Positions 9,636 to 17,294 of a DNA stretch of 64,000 nt are shown here, piece by piece; position 1 is the first letter of the stretch; each line of letters starts with the position of its first letter. A program made the translations under genes and the position numbers. This DNA comes from Mucilaginibacter sp. MD40 (GTDB lineage: Bacteria > Bacteroidota > Bacteroidia > Sphingobacteriales > Sphingobacteriaceae). The stretch is taken from assembly GCF_002288635.1 (NCBI RefSeq), contig NZ_NRSW01000001.1:2218802-2282801 (forward strand), in the 5' to 3' direction. The notes below the pieces were generated by a model. The model ran no database searches, was not told the origin of the DNA, and worked only from the letters and a program-made list of their open reading frames with translations.

Positions 9636-9662
9636 ACCGCTCCGTAACCCGGAGCGGTTTTT
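9636..9662 (+). terminator. Rho-independent terminator closing the 5866-9618 unit
   Basis: A nine-base-pair stem (ACCGCTCCG with CGGAGCGGT) and a five-base loop TAACC are followed by five T residues. It lies 18 bases after the stop of the second subunit 3 gene and separates that unit from the Gfo/Idh/MocA gene at 9730. Confidence 0.9.
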
Positions 9663-9729
9663 ATACATTTATCTAAATTAAAACAAAGGCATTTCCGGGT
9701 TTGTTCCTGGTAATGCTTGCTTATCTATT

Positions 9730-10896
9730 ATGAGTAACAGAAAATTACGCATGGGCATGATAGGCGGTGGCAAGGATGCCTTCATCGGCGCTATTCACCG
9801 CATTGCTGCCAATATGGACGGACAGATAGAACTGGTTTGCGGTGCCTTAAGTATGCACCCTGAAGTTGCCCAGGAAAGCGGCCGCATGCTTTTTTTATCG
9901 CCCGATCGTATTTACAATAACTATGAAGACATGTTTAAGGCTGAGGCGCAACGCCCTGCCGATGAACGCATGGATTTTGTAACCATTGTTACCCCCAATT
10001 TCGCTCACTTTGCCCCGGCAATGATGGCATTGGAAAACGGTTTTAACGTAGTGATCGAAAAACCGATCACTTTTACGCTTGAAGAAGCGCAACAACTTAA
10101 AGCTAAAGTAGAAGAAACCGGGCTGATGTTACTGCTAACGCATACCTACTCTGGTTACCCAATGGTAAAAGAGGCACGCGAAATTGTAAAAAGCGGAGCT
10201 TTAGGCAAAGTGCGTAAAATCTATGTTGAATACTTACAAGGCTGGTTAAGCCGCCTTTCTGAGCGTGAGGGTAATGCCCAGGCTTCATGGCGTACCGATC
10301 CTTCCAAATCAGGCAAGGCTGGCTGCATGGGTGATATTGGTACCCACGCGGCACACCTGGCCGAATACATTTCCGGTTTAAAGATCACGGAGCTTAACGC
10401 CTCATTAAACGTTGTGGTTGATGGCCGCATGTTAGATGATGACGGCGTAGTACTGTTACGTTTTGAAGAAGGCGTGACCGGTACACTTACCGCATCGCAA
10501 ATAGCGGCGGGTGAAGAGAATGCGCTTAAAATACGTGTTTACGGCGAAAATGGTGGCCTCGAGTGGAACCAAATGGAGCCTAACACACTTACCATTAAAT
10601 GGCTGGATAAACCTGCTGAAACGCTGCGGGCTGGTAGCGGCTATACCGATCGTTTATCGGCTTATGCTACCTCAAACTGCCGTACACCTGGCGGGCATCC
10701 TGAAGGTTATCTGGAAGCATTTGGTAACCTTTACCGCAACTTTGCCATTGCATTAAGCGCCAAAATAGAGGGAAGCGAGATCCCTGACTGGGTTGATTTC
10801 CCGTCTGTTGATGATGGTATACGCGGTATGGCATTTATCAACAATGTGGTGGCATCCAGCCAGAGTAACGAGAAGTGGACAAAATATACCATTTAA
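9730..10896 (+). CDS. Cytoplasmic Gfo/Idh/MocA family oxidoreductase
   Basis: A 388-residue NAD(P)-dependent oxidoreductase without a signal peptide, so it acts in the cytoplasm. The N-terminal Rossmann motif is GMIGGGKDAFIGAIHR, the family EKP motif is intact (VVIEKPITFT), and the active-site helix region reads DIGTHAAHLAEY. Members oxidise or reduce a sugar or inositol hydroxyl at C2, C3 or another position. It is followed after four bases by a TIM-barrel isomerase, a pairing often seen in inositol and keto-sugar catabolism. In this locus it may reduce an imported 3-keto sugar; that is inference from context. Confidence 0.9.
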   Translation: MSNRKLRMGMIGGGKDAFIGAIHRIAANMDGQIELVCGALSMHPEVAQESGRMLFLSPDRIYNNYEDMFKAEAQRPADERMDFVTIVTPNFAHFAPAMMALENGFNVVIEKPITFTLEEAQQLKAKVEETGLMLLLTHTYSGYPMVKEAREIVKSGALGKVRKIYVEYLQGWLSRLSEREGNAQASWRTDPSKSGKAGCMGDIGTHAAHLAEYISGLKITELNASLNVVVDGRMLDDDGVVLLRFEEGVTGTLTASQIAAGEENALKIRVYGENGGLEWNQMEPNTLTIKWLDKPAETLRAGSGYTDRLSAYATSNCRTPGGHPEGYLEAFGNLYRNFAIALSAKIEGSEIPDWVDFPSVDDGIRGMAFINNVVASSQSNEKWTKYTI

Positions 10897-10900
10897 AGGC

Positions 10901-11953
10901 ATGAATACCATAAAAGGACCTGCTATATTTTTAGCACAGTTTGTTGGCGATACAGCGCCTTTTAATGATCTTAAATCCATTTCGCAATGGGCGGCAGGGT
11001 TAGGTTATAAAGGTATACAACTGCCTACTAATGACCTGCGTTTTATTGACCTGCAAAAAGCAGCCGACAGTAAAACCTATGCCGATGAGATAAAAGGTAT
11101 TGTGAACGAAGCCGGCCTTGAGATAACAGAATTATCAACTCACCTGCAAGGGCAGTTGGTGGCAGTTAATCCTGCTTATGATAGTCTTTTTGACGCTTTT
11201 GCACCCGAGGCTTACAAAAATAACCCGGCTGAACGCCAAAAATGGGCTGTATCACAGCTGAAGGCTGCTGCAAAGGCCTCTCAAAACCTTGGGCTCAACG
11301 CGCACGTAACTTTTAGCGGCGCGTTAATTTGGCACATGGTATACCCATGGCCGCAGCGCCCTGCCGGCTTAGTAGATACCGCTTTTGATGAGCTGGCAAA
11401 GCGCTGGGAACCTATCTTAAATGTTTTTGATGAGCATGGGGTAGACCTTTGCTACGAGATACATCCTGGTGAAGACTTGCACGATGGCGTAAGCTATGAA
11501 CGTTTCCTCGAAAAAGTGAACAACCACAAACGCGCGTGCCTGTTATATGACCCATCGCACTTTGTATTGCAGGCGATGGACTACCTGGAATATATTGATA
11601 TCTATCATGAACGCATCAAAATGTTCCATGTAAAGGATGCCGAGTTTAACCCTACCGGCAGGCAGGGTGTTTATGGAGGTTATTCGGGCTGGGTTGAACG
11701 CGCCGGCAGGTTCCGCTCGCTGGGCGATGGACAGGTAGACTTTAAATCCGTGTTCAGCAAATTAACCCAATATGATTACAAGGGTTGGGCGGTGCTGGAA
11801 TGGGAATGCGCGTTAAAGAATTCTGAAGATGGCGCGCGCGAAGGTGCACAGTTTATCAAAGACCATATCATCAGGGTAACAGATAAGGCTTTCGATGATT
11901 TTGCCGCATCGGGCAGTAACGAAGCCTTTAACAGATCATTGATAGGACTATAA
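10901..11953 (+). CDS. Cytoplasmic sugar phosphate isomerase/epimerase-like TIM-barrel protein
   Basis: The product is 350 residues when started at ATG 10901, four bases after the stop of the upstream gene. An earlier in-frame start at 10793 would overlap the upstream gene by over 100 bases and adds residues unlike the family. Metal-ligand motifs of the xylose-isomerase-like TIM barrel are visible: CYEIHPGEDLHDG, LLYDPSHFVLQ, MFHVKDAEF, and WAVLEWECAL near the end. No signal peptide is present, in contrast to the barrels at 2425, 13751 and 14687. It probably works with the Gfo/Idh/MocA enzyme just upstream, for example isomerising or cleaving its keto product. Confidence 0.88.
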   Translation: MNTIKGPAIFLAQFVGDTAPFNDLKSISQWAAGLGYKGIQLPTNDLRFIDLQKAADSKTYADEIKGIVNEAGLEITELSTHLQGQLVAVNPAYDSLFDAFAPEAYKNNPAERQKWAVSQLKAAAKASQNLGLNAHVTFSGALIWHMVYPWPQRPAGLVDTAFDELAKRWEPILNVFDEHGVDLCYEIHPGEDLHDGVSYERFLEKVNNHKRACLLYDPSHFVLQAMDYLEYIDIYHERIKMFHVKDAEFNPTGRQGVYGGYSGWVERAGRFRSLGDGQVDFKSVFSKLTQYDYKGWAVLEWECALKNSEDGAREGAQFIKDHIIRVTDKAFDDFAASGSNEAFNRSLIGL

Positions 11954-11997
11954 TAGATTAGAATTAAATAAAATACAATACAACAGAATAACACATC

Positions 11998-12450
11998 ATG
12001 AAAAAACTATTCGTAATATTAGGGATAAGCCTTGCGTTAGCAGCTTGTGGGGGAAATAAAGATAAATCAGCTACATCAGCAGGAAACAGTGAAGCAGATA
12101 GCGCCAAAGCAACAGACCAGGCAGCAGTTGCCCACAATTCTGACGCGGCAAATGATACTGCCGTAAATAACATTGGCACCACTAAAGCAGCCGGTACACC
12201 TGATAATAAAGGAGAGGCGCTGATGGCTAATAACGACTGTAATACCTGCCACAACGCGCAAAGCAAAGTAATCGGCCCTGCGCTGGTTGATATCGCAAAA
12301 AAATACAAAGAAAGCGATGTAGACATGCTGGCCAAGAAGGTAATAGCTGGTGGTAGCGGTAACTGGGGCACTGTACCTATGACTGCTCACCCCGACCTAT
12401 CGATGGATGATGCCAAAGCAATGGTAAAATACATCCTTACTATAAAATAA
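11998..12450 (+). CDS. Lipoprotein monohaem cytochrome c (class I)
   Basis: This 150-residue protein has a lipoprotein signal (MKKLFVILGISLALAACGG, lipid Cys at 17), a low-complexity linker of about 50 residues rich in Ala, Asp and Ser, and a compact cytochrome c domain. The haem-binding motif is CNTCH at residues 81-85, and Met128 in VPMTAHP is the likely sixth iron ligand. Cytochromes of this sort accept electrons from membrane flavin dehydrogenases; in the Caulobacter glucoside 3-dehydrogenase the equivalent is LacB. Its place in the middle of the oxidoreductase locus suggests it takes electrons from the GMC enzymes at 3973 and 5866. Confidence 0.9.
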   Translation: MKKLFVILGISLALAACGGNKDKSATSAGNSEADSAKATDQAAVAHNSDAANDTAVNNIGTTKAAGTPDNKGEALMANNDCNTCHNAQSKVIGPALVDIAKKYKESDVDMLAKKVIAGGSGNWGTVPMTAHPDLSMDDAKAMVKYILTIK

Positions 12451-12492
12451 GTACTAACTAACCAACCTGACTAATTTAAACCAATACCAATT

Positions 12493-13746
12493 ATGACCTT
12501 AACTACACGCGTTAAGTTATCAACCATGATGTTCCTGGAGTTTTTTATCTGGGGTGCATGGTTTGTAACTATGGGAACGTACTTAGGCAAAACGTTGAAC
12601 GCTACCGGCGTACAAAACGGTAATGCCTACGCAACACAATCATGGGGTGCTATTATAGCGCCATTTGTTATCGGGCTTATTGCCGACAGATTTTTTTCGG
12701 CACAAAAAGTACTGGGTATACTGCATTTAACCGGTGCGGCTTTGCTCTACTACATCACCACCCAAACAAATTTTGAAGGTTTCTTCCCGATCATCTTCGC
12801 ATACATGATTGTTTATATGCCTACCCTTGCGTTGGTTAACTCAGTGTCATTCAGGCAAATGCAGAATCCAAGCAAGGAGTTTCCGCCTATACGCGTATTC
12901 GGTACCTTAGGCTGGATCATTGCCGGCCTGGTAATTGGCTGGTTAGGCTGGGAGCAAAGCAACTCGCTTGTCCTAACCTTTAAAATGGCTGCAGGTGCAT
13001 CCCTTATTTTAGGTTTGTTAAGTTTTACCTTGCCTGCTACGCCTCCTGCCAAAAAAGGCCAGAAAGCAAGCTTAGGAGATATATTAGGTCTGGATTCTAT
13101 AGGTTTGTTAAAAAACAGGTCGTACCTGGTGTTTTTCCTGGCTTCTGTAGCTATTTGCGTGCCTTTGGCATTCTATTACAATTTTACCAATCCGTTCCTG
13201 AACGAGGTAGGTATGAAAGCCGCGGCAGGTGTACAATCATTGGGCCAAGTGTCTGAGTTCTTGTTTATGGCACTAATGCCGCTGTTCTTTGTGCGCTTAG
13301 GCGTTAAAAAGATGCTTGCGGTGGGTATGCTGGCTTGGGTGATCCGCTACATTTTCTTTGCTTATGGTAATGTTGGCGGTAATTACTGGATGCTGATTGC
13401 CGGTATAGTGATGCACGGTATCTGTTATGACTTCTTCTTCGTAACCGGGCAGATCTATACAGACAACCTTGCAGGTGAGAAATTCAAAAGTGCGGCTCAG
13501 GGCTTTATTACGTTGGCTACTTACGGTGTAGGTATGCTGATGGGGTCATACATTTCAGGCCCTGTAGTAGATAAGTTCAAGCTATCAGAAACAGCCCATA
13601 ACTGGACAAATATCTGGCTGATACCGGCAGGTATCGCAGGCTTTGTATTCCTGGTTTTCGTTATCTTCTTTAAAGATACCAACCAGATACAAACCAAGCC
13701 AGGATTAGACATAGAAGAGCCCGGAACCGGCAGAGCAGACATATAA
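12493..13746 (+). CDS. MFS transporter, nucleoside:H+ symporter-like
   Basis: A 417-residue inner-membrane transporter with about twelve hydrophobic segments. The start (LSTMMFLEFFIWGAWFVTMGTYL) and the central segments resemble the NupG/XapB nucleoside:proton symporter branch of the major facilitator superfamily, which in Bacteroidota often sits in sugar loci. It lies 42 bases after the cytochrome c gene and four bases before the next TIM-barrel gene, so it is within the operon. The likely cargo is the keto sugar or free sugar released in the periplasm, not a nucleoside; this is inferred from context only. Confidence 0.85.
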   Translation: MTLTTRVKLSTMMFLEFFIWGAWFVTMGTYLGKTLNATGVQNGNAYATQSWGAIIAPFVIGLIADRFFSAQKVLGILHLTGAALLYYITTQTNFEGFFPIIFAYMIVYMPTLALVNSVSFRQMQNPSKEFPPIRVFGTLGWIIAGLVIGWLGWEQSNSLVLTFKMAAGASLILGLLSFTLPATPPAKKGQKASLGDILGLDSIGLLKNRSYLVFFLASVAICVPLAFYYNFTNPFLNEVGMKAAAGVQSLGQVSEFLFMALMPLFFVRLGVKKMLAVGMLAWVIRYIFFAYGNVGGNYWMLIAGIVMHGICYDFFFVTGQIYTDNLAGEKFKSAAQGFITLATYGVGMLMGSYISGPVVDKFKLSETAHNWTNIWLIPAGIAGFVFLVFVIFFKDTNQIQTKPGLDIEEPGTGRADI

Positions 13747-13750
13747 TACA

Positions 13751-14635
13751 ATGGCAACAACAAACAGAAGAACGGCTATAAAAGGCATACTTGCCGGTAC
13801 AGCCGCTATAGGTGCAGGGAGTGTGCTGTCTGCATACAAGTGTAATGACCATGAACAAATGAGCGGAAAACTCAAAGGCAATATTAACCACGCGGTTTGC
13901 CGCTGGTGCTATGGTGACCTATCGGTTGAGGAACTTTGTAAAGCCGCAAAAGAAATAGGCATAAAAGGGATCGATCTGGTTGGCCCTAATGACTGGCCTA
14001 CCCTTAAAAAGTATGGTCTTACCTCATCTATGTGCAATGGCGCTGAAATTAACCTTACCGATGGTTTCGGCGATACCCGTTTCCATGCGCAACTGCACAA
14101 ACAGTACAGCGAGATGATACCCAAAGTAGCTGCTGCCGGTTACAAAAACCTGATTTGTTTTAGCGGCAGCCGTCGTGGTAAAACCGATGAAGAGGGGTGG
14201 AAGAACTGCGTGGAAGGCCTTAAACCGATGGTGGAGCTGGCCGAAAAGCATAACGTGGTATTGGTAATGGAATTGCTAAACAGTAAAATTGACCATAAGG
14301 ATTACCAATGCGACCACACCGCCTGGGGAGCCGAACTGTGTAAAAGATTAGGTTCTGAAAACTTTAAGCTACTGTATGATATTTATCATATGCAGATAGA
14401 TGAAGGCGACGTGATCCGTAACATACGTGATCATCATCAATACATAGCGCATTACCATACCGGCGGTGTTCCGGGCCGTCATGAGATTGACGATACCCAG
14501 GAACTGTTTTACCCGGCCATTATGCGTGCCATTGTTGAAGTAGGGCATAAAGGCTTTGTAGCGCAGGAATTTATACCTACAGCTAAAGACAAACTTGCAT
14601 CGCTGCGTAAGGCGATACAGATTTGTGATGTTTAA
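13751..14635 (+). CDS. Tat-exported hydroxypyruvate isomerase-like TIM-barrel protein
   Basis: The 294-residue protein begins TTNRRTAIKGILAGTAAI, a twin-arginine signal. The mature part matches hydroxypyruvate isomerase-like members of the xylose-isomerase TIM-barrel superfamily: VVLVMELLNSKIDH, KLLYDIYHMQIDEGD, and HYHTGGVPGRHE carry the predicted Glu, Asp and His metal ligands, and VAQEFIP ends the barrel. It starts four bases after the transporter gene. Hydroxypyruvate is an unlikely natural substrate for an exported protein inside a sugar-oxidation locus; isomerisation, epimerisation or beta-elimination of a keto-glycoside is more plausible, but not shown. Confidence 0.85.
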   Translation: MATTNRRTAIKGILAGTAAIGAGSVLSAYKCNDHEQMSGKLKGNINHAVCRWCYGDLSVEELCKAAKEIGIKGIDLVGPNDWPTLKKYGLTSSMCNGAEINLTDGFGDTRFHAQLHKQYSEMIPKVAAAGYKNLICFSGSRRGKTDEEGWKNCVEGLKPMVELAEKHNVVLVMELLNSKIDHKDYQCDHTAWGAELCKRLGSENFKLLYDIYHMQIDEGDVIRNIRDHHQYIAHYHTGGVPGRHEIDDTQELFYPAIMRAIVEVGHKGFVAQEFIPTAKDKLASLRKAIQICDV

Positions 14636-14638
14636 ACC

Positions 14639-14669
14639 ATTACTGTTATGGCGGGTCTGTAACAGTAAT
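14639..14669 (+). terminator. Intercistronic hairpin (no T tract)
   Basis: A perfect ten-base-pair inverted repeat (ATTACTGTTA at 14639-14648 and TAACAGTAAT at 14660-14669) with an 11-base loop lies just after the stop at 14635 and before the ATG at 14687. There is no following T run. It may be a weak terminator, an mRNA stability or processing hairpin, or an operator. Confidence 0.5.
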
Positions 14670-14686
14670 ACCAATTTAACTAATAC

Positions 14687-15565
14687 ATGACTACTACCAG
14701 AAGAACTTTCTTAGCGCAGGCCGGTATGGCTGCGGCAGGCATTATGCTTGCACCCCAATTAGCATCGGCTAAAAGCCTTAATGGCATCGGTCTGCAACTA
14801 TATTCATTGCGCGATGAACTACCCAAAGATGTAAAGGGTGTTATTGCTAAAGTGTCTAAAGCCGGTTACAAAGAGGTAGAAACCTTTGGCTACTCTAAAC
14901 AGAACGGTTTTTGGGGCTTAAGTGCTAAAGAATTTGCCGCCCTGTTAAAGGCTAATGGCTTAAAAAGCCCAAGCGGGCATTACGGCCTGGATGAATATTT
15001 TGGTACCGGTAATATGGACGAGTTTAACAGCTATATCGAAGCTGCTAAGATACTCGGCCAAACATACATTGTTGTGCCAAGCCTCAACCACGACCTTATA
15101 AAAACTGCTGCGGATTTTAGATCCATCGCCGAAAAAATGAATAAAGCCGCTAAGATCTGTAAAGCACACGGTTTAAAGTTAGGTTACCATAACCACAATT
15201 TTGAGTGGAAAGAAACGGAGGGTACTACTTTTTACGATACCATACTTAACCATACCGATCCTAAACTGGTAGCTATGGAAATGGATATTTACTGGGTGGT
15301 ACGCGCCGGTAAAGACCCTATAGAGATATTTAAAAAGCACCCGGGCCGTTTTGCCATGGTGCATATAAAAGATATGGATAAGGCTAACCACGAGTTAAAT
15401 ACCGAGATTGGTAGCGGCGCTATTGATTACAAAGATATATTGGCTAAAGCTAAACTGGCAGGCATAAAGCATTACATTGTTGAGCAGGAGAATTTTACTA
15501 ATATTGATCCTTTTGTGAGTATTGCCAAAAGCGCTAAATATCTTAAAACCAAGCTCTATTTATAA
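14687..15565 (+). CDS. Tat-exported sugar isomerase/epimerase-like TIM-barrel protein (paralogue of 2425)
   Basis: A 292-residue exported TIM-barrel protein with twin-arginine signal TTRRTFLAQAGMAAAGIMLAP. The body follows the same plan as the gene at 2425: GIGLQLYSLRDELP, KLGYHNHNFEWKE, MEMDIYWV, MVHIKDMDK and IVEQENF supply the expected Glu, His and Asp ligands. At the position of QLDIGNMYG in the paralogue it has EMDIYWVVR, so the substrate pocket probably differs. It is followed after 25 bases by the DUF1080 gene, and this pair is common in Bacteroidota keto-sugar loci. Likely role: lyase or epimerase on a 3-keto sugar. Confidence 0.85.
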   Translation: MTTTRRTFLAQAGMAAAGIMLAPQLASAKSLNGIGLQLYSLRDELPKDVKGVIAKVSKAGYKEVETFGYSKQNGFWGLSAKEFAALLKANGLKSPSGHYGLDEYFGTGNMDEFNSYIEAAKILGQTYIVVPSLNHDLIKTAADFRSIAEKMNKAAKICKAHGLKLGYHNHNFEWKETEGTTFYDTILNHTDPKLVAMEMDIYWVVRAGKDPIEIFKKHPGRFAMVHIKDMDKANHELNTEIGSGAIDYKDILAKAKLAGIKHYIVEQENFTNIDPFVSIAKSAKYLKTKLYL

Positions 15566-15590
15566 TCGGCACCAATTAACTAACTGAAAT

Positions 15591-16364
15591 ATGAAACATA
15601 AATTAATTTTAACAGCTTTACTTTGCGGAAGCTTTCATATGGCGAATGCACAGCAGGCTGCAAAACCCGAAGATACCGAGAAATGGGAACCCGTACCACC
15701 GGTTGTTACTCCGGGCAAGGCTATTGGCGATGCTCCGTCTGATGCCATTATACTCTTTAACGGTAAAACAGGCCTTTCTGAATGGGTAGATGTTGCCAGT
15801 GGCGATGCCGCCAAATGGGATGTGAAAGGCGATGTGTTAACCGTTAATAAGCAATACGGTAACATCGAAACCAAAAAGAAATTTGGTAACTACCAATTAC
15901 ACATTGAATGGAAAGTGCCTGCAAATATAACAGGTACAGGTCAGGCTCGCGGCAATAGTGGTGTTTTCCTGGCATCAATAGGTAAAGGCGATGATGGTTA
16001 TGAGCTGCAGGTATTAGATTCATACAACAACAAAACTTACGTGAACGGTATGGCCGGCAGTATTTACAAACAGTTTATACCCTTGGCCAACCCAACCCGC
16101 CCTCCGGGCAGCTGGAATGTTTACGATGTTATCTGGACCGCTCCAACCTTTGATGGCGACCAGTTAAAAACCCCGGCCCGCGTAACCGTTATATTTAATG
16201 GTGTATTGGTTGAGAATAATGTGGAACTGCTTGGCCCAACCCAGTACATTGGCAAACCCGGCTACAGAAAAGCTCACGGTGACAGCCCTATTAAATTACA
16301 GGCCCACGGAGATAAAAGCGAACCGCTTAGCTTCCGTAATATTTGGGTGAGAGAACTTAAATAA
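15591..16364 (+). CDS. DUF1080 / 3-keto-disaccharide hydrolase family protein, exported
   Basis: A 257-residue protein with a Sec signal peptide (MKHKLILTALLCGSFHMANAQ, predicted cleavage after ANA). The mature part is a DUF1080 domain, a concanavalin-like beta sandwich now annotated as 3-keto-disaccharide hydrolase: ILFNGKTGLSEW, KKFGNYQLHIEWKVP, GNSGVFL, YELQVLDSYNN and GSWNVYDVIW are family landmarks. Some members cleave 3-keto-glycosides by elimination and hydration. It is the last gene before a terminator and supplies the hydrolytic step for sugars oxidised by the GMC enzymes upstream. The fit between family and neighbours is the best single argument for the keto-glycoside pathway here. 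Confidence 0.9.
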   Translation: MKHKLILTALLCGSFHMANAQQAAKPEDTEKWEPVPPVVTPGKAIGDAPSDAIILFNGKTGLSEWVDVASGDAAKWDVKGDVLTVNKQYGNIETKKKFGNYQLHIEWKVPANITGTGQARGNSGVFLASIGKGDDGYELQVLDSYNNKTYVNGMAGSIYKQFIPLANPTRPPGSWNVYDVIWTAPTFDGDQLKTPARVTVIFNGVLVENNVELLGPTQYIGKPGYRKAHGDSPIKLQAHGDKSEPLSFRNIWVRELK

Positions 16365-16379
16365 TGATTTTAAGCATAC

Positions 16380-16410
16380 AAAAAAGCTTGCCTTAGTGCA
16401 GGCTTTTTTT
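16380..16410 (+). terminator. Rho-independent terminator after the DUF1080 gene
   Basis: A 12-base-pair stem with one G-U pair (AAAAAAGCTTGC with GCAGGCTTTTTT), a six-base loop and a seven-base T run. It marks the end of the transcription unit that starts at 9730 and lies 16 bases after the DUF1080 stop. Confidence 0.9.
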
Positions 16411-16480
16411 GTTTAAGATCAAGCTCTTTTTATAGCTTTTTAAGGATCAATTCAATCAATCAATATAAATCAAAATAACA

Positions 16481-17278
16481 ATGTCTACCATTTCAATAAT
16501 AACAAGGCGTTTGTGTGGAGCTTTTCTACTGGCAGCTTTTATCCTTTTTAATCATGTATCAATCGCGCAAACTATCAAAGGCGATTATTATCAGATAAAG
16601 ATATATCACTACAAAACACCGCGGCAAGGAGCGGTGCTGGATGCCTATCTGCAAAAAAGTTTTATACCGGTATTGCACAAGAAAGGCATTAAAAGCATTG
16701 GTGTTTTTAAGCCTGTGGAAACGGATACCGCAGACAGGAAGATCTATGTACTGGTGCCTTATGCTTCATGGAAAGATGTTGAACCTGATAATGTTTCAGC
16801 AATTAAACCTGCAACTTCAACGGCTGATAACAAAACATATAATGATGCTGCTTACAATGATGCGCCTTACACACGCATCGAAACTATTTTACTAAGCCCG
16901 TTTGTTACCCGCCCGCATTTGATGCTGCCTAAGCTAAGCGGAGATCGCTCAAAACGTGTTTATGAATTACGTAGCTACGAAAGCCCTACAGAGGCTTACC
17001 ACCACAACAAAGTGAAGATGTTTAATAGCGGCGAAACCGATATTTTTGAGCGCTTAGGTTTTAACCCGGTTTTTTATGGCAGCGTTATTGCAGGCAATAG
17101 AATGCCTAACCTGATGTATTTGACTACTTTTAATGACAAACAAAGCAGGGATGACCATTGGAAAGCTTTTGACGCGGACGCGCAATGGAAGGGATTGATA
17201 GGCGATGCGCAATATAAAAACAACGTATCAAAAGCGGATATTATATTTCTTTATCCAACTGATTACTCTGACTATTGA
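16481..17278 (+). CDS. Exported NIPSNAP family protein
   Basis: The 265-residue product has an N-terminal signal or anchor (LCGAFLLAAFILFNHVSIAQ, residues about 11-30) and two ferredoxin-like NIPSNAP-type halves. The first begins YYQIKIYHYKTPRQGAVLDAYL, and the second VYELRSYESPTEAYHHNKVKMF, the classic NIPSNAP opening; LMYLTTFNDKQSRDDHWKAF closes the fold. NIPSNAP proteins have no settled enzyme activity; in Bacteroidota they recur beside sugar-oxidation genes. It follows a terminator, so it is probably the first gene of a two-gene unit with the flavoprotein at 17295, which starts 16 bases downstream. Confidence 0.8.
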   Translation: MSTISIITRRLCGAFLLAAFILFNHVSIAQTIKGDYYQIKIYHYKTPRQGAVLDAYLQKSFIPVLHKKGIKSIGVFKPVETDTADRKIYVLVPYASWKDVEPDNVSAIKPATSTADNKTYNDAAYNDAPYTRIETILLSPFVTRPHLMLPKLSGDRSKRVYELRSYESPTEAYHHNKVKMFNSGETDIFERLGFNPVFYGSVIAGNRMPNLMYLTTFNDKQSRDDHWKAFDADAQWKGLIGDAQYKNNVSKADIIFLYPTDYSDY

Positions 17279-17294
17279 TAACAATATATAGCCT

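Noticed and set aside
10793..10900. Longer start for the TIM-barrel gene inside the Gfo/Idh/MocA gene
   Set aside because: It would overlap the upstream gene by 104 bases and adds residues unlike the family; the ATG at 10901 follows the upstream stop by four bases.
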